The notes under the pieces are model-generated. The model had not been told where the DNA came from. It searched no databases and worked only from the letters and a program-made list of their open reading frames with translations. This document shows positions 55,159-60,000 of a DNA stretch of 60,000 nucleotides, piece after piece. The stretch comes from Takakia lepidozioides (lineage: Eukaryota > Streptophyta > Takakiopsida > Takakiales > Takakiaceae). Where the stretch lies: assembly GCA_030704615.1 (NCBI GenBank), contig CM060733.1, positions 41,914,001-41,974,000 on the forward strand, written 5' to 3'. The translations under genes and the position numbers were made by a program. The stretch's first letter is position 1; each line of letters begins with the position of its first letter.

Positions 55159-56976
55159 CTATTGGCTGTAACCGCTGTGACTGGATTTTAGATTAATTTT
55201 CTTTAGTGGACTTTCCCTGCTGGACTGTCCACTAGGATAACACATGTGACAAGAATTTTGCTTTTCTGTACTTGCCGTTTGTTCTGTTGCCCTTTTTCTG
55301 TATTCATTAATGGGCCCGCCATTCATCCAATTTGACGCACTGATTAGGTATTTTGACGGCCATTCTTGTCCCCTTTCTTGATGACATCCGTTCTTGCACT
55401 TCCTTCTCAGCTGTGTATTGCACCTTGACTTCCACGTGTCCCTTTGTAAACTGGCTTCCGTCCTTTCTTCCGCCGGCCATTTCACTAAAGTTATCCTGCG
55501 TCCACCTGTCACTGATTCTATGGATTGTGTAACCCTAGTAGGCTGTGTTAAGCTGTGATAGGCTGTGTCATACTGTGGTATGCCGTGATAGGCTATGATA
55601 CACTGTGGTAAGCTGTGATAGGCTGTGATGCACTGTGGTAAGCTGTGATAGGTTGTGACACGCTGTGGTAGGTCATGATAGGCTGTGTTGCGCCGTGCTG
55701 GGTTGTGATATGCTGTGTCACGTCGTGATGGGCTGTGATAGGCTGTGTCACGTCGTGATGGGCTGTGATAGGTTGTGTCTCGCTTGTTCTGCCCGCCCTG
55801 GTCATATATGCTCGGCCTAGCGACAAGTGCTCCATACTCCGTTGGTAACACTGGCGCAGCCCGTGACTGCTTTTGCATTTCAACATGCAAATTATGCTGC
55901 AATGGTTTGTCATGGATACCACTGTACCCCTTCAACTTGTTAGCATTGACTCTTCCCAGCATCTCTTTGTTAATGGTTTGTAACATGGCGGTGTTGTTAT
56001 CATACATCTTTTGTATGACATAAGGTCCTTTCCATGGTGATTTAAGCTTAGAAGCTTTAATCTTTCCTTTCTTCTGCAACCATAGAACCAAATCTCCCGT
56101 CTTAAAAGTCTTTAACTTGCCTTCATCAAACTGTTCCTTTCTCTTCATCTGAATTCTGGTCATATTATCAGCTGCATCAGCACGTACTTCTTCCACATGG
56201 TATAATTCATGTTTCCTGACTTTAATGGAATCTTGCAATTCCATTCTCTTTCCCCATTCCGTTCTCATGGTAGGTAACAGGAATTCCACTGGAAGTAAGG
56301 CTTCCATACCATAAACTAATTGGAATGGTGTATACTTAGTGGTGACTTTATATGAAGTCATGTATGACCACAAAGCTGTCAGCAGCTTTGTATCCCAATC
56401 CGTTCTGTTTGCATTGACTATCTTAGCCAAGATAGTACATAGTATTTTGTTGGTAGCCTCTGCCTGCCCATTACCCTGTGGGTAATATGTTGTACTCCTC
56501 CTATGCACAATCATGAACTCTTTAGTCAACAATTCAATGGTCTCATTAATGAAGTGACTTCCTTGATCACTGATAAATTCCAAGGGACAGCCAAATCGTG
56601 TAAGTATGTTCTCATACAGAAACCTTGTTGTGGACTTGGCTGTGTTGTCCCTCAAAGCTTTAGCTTCCACCCACTTCGTAGTATAATCAGTGGCTGTAAT
56701 TATGTACTTGTTCTGTGTATTCTTGGCTGGTGGGTTAATTGGTCCAACAAAGTCTAGTCCCCATTTCTGAAATGGTTCCGTAGGCATTGTAGGATGCAAA
56801 GACATTTTCTCATATCTCTGCAAAGGTCCCAGCCTCTGACATTCATCACAACTCTGACAATACTTGTGTACATCTTTGAACAAAGTAGGCCACCAGTAAC
56901 CTGCATGTAGTATTTTCCTGCTGGTAGTCTCTTCTCCAAAATGACCTCCTGCCACTCCTTTATGAACTTCCTCCAA
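55159..56976 (-). pseudogene. B4 integrase with long repeat-bearing C-terminal tail
   Basis: The frame of about 605 codons starts directly after an in-frame TAA (56989-56991) that separates it from RNase H, so the polyprotein is broken here. HHCC zinc region near residues 5-46. Catalytic D-D-35-E is intact: LDFVG (Asp about 75), FISDQG (Asp about 137), NGQAEA (Glu about 173). PWKGPYVI is the GPY/F module. The motifs WVEAKALRD and [11 protein letters not shown] resemble Athila/Tat-type integrases of plants. From about residue 395 to 480 the tail holds roughly ten 10-residue repeats of the type [10 protein letters not shown], encoded by DNA related to the LTR minisatellite. Confidence 0.8.
55545..55790. 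repeat. 30-bp coding minisatellite in integrase tail
   Basis: On the plus strand, units built from GGCTGTGATA, CACTGTGGTA and GGCTGTGTCA repeat with about 30-bp periodicity. On the coding strand each unit gives about ten residues containing TAYHS. The core GGCTGTG is also the core of the family B LTR minisatellite. The length in codons keeps the frame open. Confidence 0.8.
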
Positions 56977-56988
56977 AACTTTATTAAC

Positions 56989-57717
56989 TTAATGGTGGTA
57001 TAAGCATCGATTCAACACTCCATCTGGTCCTAGCTTATACATTCTGCTCCCTACCATGGTGTAAGGTAGAGCCTTGATAGCAATTCTCTTTCTCTGCTTC
57101 TTTCCATAACTTGGTGGGCACTGACCATGAGCAAGGTAGTATCTGATTGGCCACTGCCAATCTAACCAGTCATCTGCACTTCCCTGCACCTCCACTGTAA
57201 ATAGACTCGCATCTGGTAATTGATCATCTACTCCCGTGGCTGGTTCTCCTGTTGATAACCTTGACAAGTGATCCGCCACAAGATGCAGTCTCACAGGCTT
57301 GTAAACAACCTCGAACTCAAACTCGTGCAAGATTATTAACCATCTTGCTATTCTTCCGCTTATCAGAGGTTTGTTTACCAGGTATATCAGAGCTTGGTGA
57401 TCCACATAGAACATAAACTTCTTGCCCAACAAGTAATGCCTGAATTTCTTCACTGCATAGATCATTGCCAATGCTTCTCTTTCCGTTGTGCAATAATTTC
57501 TTTCGGCATTGTTCATCAATCGGCTAGCATAGTACACAGGTGAATCTATCCTTCCTGTTATATTTTGGACTAACACCGCTCCTAGTGCTTCTCCAGAAGC
57601 ATCACAGTGAACATGAAATATTTTCTGCCAGTGAGGACTAATCAGCACAGGTATAGTTGTTACTGACAATGTAAGTTCCTCAAAAGCCTGTTGACATTCA
57701 GGTGTCCATGCAAACAC
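56989..57717 (-). pseudogene. B4 RNase H region of pol
   Basis: Follows reverse transcriptase in a shifted frame. It shows CDASGEALGAVL (first Asp), TTEREALAMIYAVKKF (Glu), VDHQAL (Asp) and VADHLSRL, the gypsy RNase H signature. It is separated from the RT frame by a one-base shift in the A-rich run near 57715, and from integrase by a TAA at 56989-56991. The enzyme would degrade the RNA strand of the cDNA hybrid; here the polyprotein cannot be made intact. Confidence 0.85.
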
Positions 57718-59072
57718 TGCATCTTTCTTAGAAGTTTGCTCAATGGTGCTGCTATCTGTGCATACCGTCTGACAAATCTTCTGTAATAGCTGGTTTGTCC
57801 AAGGAATCTCCTTAGACTCTTAACATTCACTGGTGGTGGAGAGGCTTTAATGGCCTCTGTTTTCCTGGGATCCACAAGAAGTCCCCTCTTACACACAATG
57901 TGTCCCAGAAGCACCCCTGAGTTCACACAGAAAGTACACTTCTCTGGATTCAGGCCCAAACCTCTCATCCTGCATCTGGCCAGACATAACTCCAATTTAT
58001 GCAAGTGCTCATTCTTAGAGCTGTACACACTGAAATCGTCCAAGAACACCTGCATGAAATCATCCAGATACTCATGAAAAAATTCACTTATCACTCTCTG
58101 AAAGGTCGCTGGTGCATTACAAAGTCCAAAGGGCATGACTTTGTATGCATAAGCACCCCAGTCTGTGATGAAAGCTGTTTTTCCTTGGTCTCCTTCTGCC
58201 ACTTGCACTTGATTATACCCACTGAAGCCATCCATGAATGAGTACATCTCATGGCCTGCCACAGTGTCCAATACCGCTTCTGTGAATGACAAAGGAAAAC
58301 TATCTTTCTTCGTGCAAGCATTCAACTTCTTATAGTTCACACAAACTCTCAGTTTACCATTCTTCTTGGGAACTATCACAATGGGTGACAACCAAGTTGT
58401 ATACTCTATTGGGTATATAAACTTAGCCTCAGCCAACTTCTTGATCTCTTCTCCAACCTTCTGTGCGTAGTTGGGATTCATTTTGTACCTTGCCTGCTTG
58501 ATTGGTACTGACCCCGGTTCCAGTTCAATCTTATGCTGACAGATTTCAGGTGGTATCCCTTTTAAATCCTCATAGCTCCAAGCAAATACATCTTTGTATT
58601 TGATGAACAAACTCTTAGCTTCTTCAAAGAATTCTGGCTCCAAATCAGCTCCTACCTTCACCATCCTCGGTTCCTCTTTAGTTCCCACATTCACTTCCCT
58701 CACTTGCTCATCAGCTGTGATTGTCCAACCAGTCACCACTTCATCTTGTAAACTCACAGTGGCTGGTTCCTCTAGGATTTCCATTTCTCCTTCTTTTTCT
58801 TCATAGAAATGTGATGGGTAACTGCTGGTTTCCTCTTCAATCGGTGTTGTTGACACTACACCACAGCAGATACCCCTTAAACAACTTAGGCCTTCCAGCC
58901 GCATCTCTGCAACCTGCTCCCATTCTGGGTGTGCAGCAAACAGGGTAGCTTCCTGCTCCTCATCCAGTCCTCCTCTCCAGTCATACTCTCTGACTCCTCG
59001 AGGTCTTCTCGTAGTAGGTAATCTACTAGATTTCTTAGTGGTAATTTGTATCTTGTGCATCTTATCATGCAC
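57700..59072 (-). pseudogene. B4 reverse transcriptase region of pol
   Basis: Contains the classic Ty3/gypsy RT order: WLSPIVIVPKKNGKLRVCVNY, FSGYNQV, YKVMPFGLCNAPATFQR, FLDDF (catalytic Asp pair), LGHIV and FLGQTSYYRRFV. An acidic N-terminal spacer with SYEDLKGIPPEI precedes it. In-frame stops upstream (near 59087 and 59211) separate it from protease. The sequence type agrees with plant Athila/Tat-like, non-chromovirus lineages; that placement is by motif resemblance only. Confidence 0.88.
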
Positions 59073-59956
59073 CGTTAGTAACTGGGAATTCTAGTCATGG
59101 AATACCCTGGCTTGTTTCAGCCACGGACATCCCAACAATAAGGAGTAAGCTTGCATGACTTCATCCATTTTTAACACAGTTACTGTGATCATAAAGATCA
59201 TCTTTTGAATCTATATCTTAACTCCTCTTATCAATCCCAATGGCTGTACACTTCTTTGATCTGCCATTGTTACTGTAAATGGGGCTGGTTTCATGTTACT
59301 TAGACCAAGCTTTTGCCTTAATTGGTCTGTCATGATATTCACTCCAGAGCCTCCATCTATCAGTACATCAGTTAGTTCTGTGCTTCCAATTCTCAATTGG
59401 ATTACTAGCATAGAATCATCAAAGTCCATGACTGTTTCTCGCCCTTCCGGCTTCACATTATAACTGGTCACCTTGCTGTTCAGGTCTGTGTCTCCTGTCT
59501 CCTGGGCAATTCGATTGATTGCTTGATACAGCCTGTGCCTACAATAAGGTGCCACAACCAATAGCTGTCCAATGGTAATCTCTGCTTTGGACTGGCATAT
59601 TACTTCAGCCAAAGTCTCTTCATTACTTTGCATGTCTGCATCTTCTTTCTTCCTTTCATCCTCACTCACTTCTTCTTCTCCATCAGAATCAGAGGAATCT
59701 GCCACAGGAATATCAGTACTCTTCGCATTTCCCTTATGGTATCTGCCACTTCCTTGTGCAGTTCCTTCTCATCTCTCCAAGCCTCATCATCTTCAGGCAT
59801 ATCACTGCCACCTTCATTATCATCTTCTTCCTCTACTACTGGAGGTATTAGTTTGGCTTTACTTCTTGTTACTATCATTGTACTTACTTCTGGTACAACA
59901 CATGGCCTAACCATGTGAGCTGCCACCACTGGGCCCTCATTCACAGGAGCTCTCAT
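59073..59956 (-). pseudogene. B4 protease and gag-protease linker
   Basis: An acidic linker matches B1 9652-10226 almost residue for residue and leads to VLIDGGSGVNIM, a retropepsin active site of the D-G-G-S form seen in some plant Ty3/gypsy lineages. LLLGCPWLKQ near 59115 is the second protease motif. Interruptions: a TAG at about 59211-59213, another near 59094 (where TGG would fit) and a frame change near 59705. The uninterrupted protease here is what element A cuts in B1. Confidence 0.8.
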
Positions 59957-60000
59957 CTCATTCTGGTGTCTAATCCAGAATGAACAGGCTGCCTTGCGAT
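59957..60000 (-). pseudogene. B4 gag 3' end, cut by window end
   Basis: The last 44 bases match B1 around 10227-10270, which encode the region after the third CCHC zinc knuckle (CSFWIRHQNE). B4 gag, PBS and 5' LTR lie beyond the window. Confidence 0.75.

Overview
This window looks like repeat-dominated intergenic DNA from a eukaryote of the green lineage. The evidence is plant-type: a primer-binding site matching plant initiator tRNA-Met, Ty3/gypsy polyproteins of plant type, short GT-AG introns and a 500-N scaffold gap. A charophyte-like alga with a large genome is my best guess, but the sequence does not prove the species. I see no rRNA, tRNA, bacterial operon or CRISPR array. Almost everything belongs to mobile elements, their remains, or one very large satellite array.

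Left part (1-13.8 kb, minus strand). Element A is a young Ty3/gypsy retrotransposon with an uninterrupted 2039-codon Gag-Pol. The 736 bp of LTR visible in both copies differ at one base. Element A sits inside the protease region of an older, frameshifted Ty3/gypsy element, B1. B1 keeps its 5' LTR, PBS, a pre-gag ORF and a decayed gag.

Middle (13.8-24.3 kb). Acidic ORF fragments are followed by a Mutator-like (MULE) transposase gene. Its first two acidic catalytic residues are in exon 1 and the third is in exon 2, and a SWIM-finger remnant lies downstream. Next come the 3' end of a plus-strand B-family element (B2), a 564-bp spacer, and the 3' LTR of a minus-strand B-family element (B3). The two LTRs form an inverted pair. 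B3 runs into the gap.

Satellite (24.3-48.07 kb). About 200 copies of a roughly 116-bp monomer, each centred on an inverted repeat with 18-bp arms and a 4-nt centre. Monomers with TTGG and TCAA centres alternate in higher-order patterns. Diverged copies continue past the array to about 75 bp before a gene.

Right part (48.4-60 kb). A spliced gene of nine inferred exons (48415-52520, plus strand) encodes a ParB/sulfiredoxin-like domain, a basic AT-hook-like linker and a C-terminal beta-order amino-methyltransferase domain of the N4/N6 DNA type. It carries six in-frame stops, each at a place where Trp (TGG) would fit, and one probable frameshift. After it comes a GGCTCAC-rich cluster similar in arrangement to clusters downstream of the MULE gene and of the acidic ORFs, then the 3' LTR and a decayed pol-protease region of another B-family element (B4), which leaves the window at 60000.

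The most unusual combination is the ParB-like/methyltransferase gene directly beside the palindromic satellite. The gene's own 5' flank contains diverged satellite palindromes, which suggests, but does not prove, that the array was amplified from the end of a mobile element carrying this gene.
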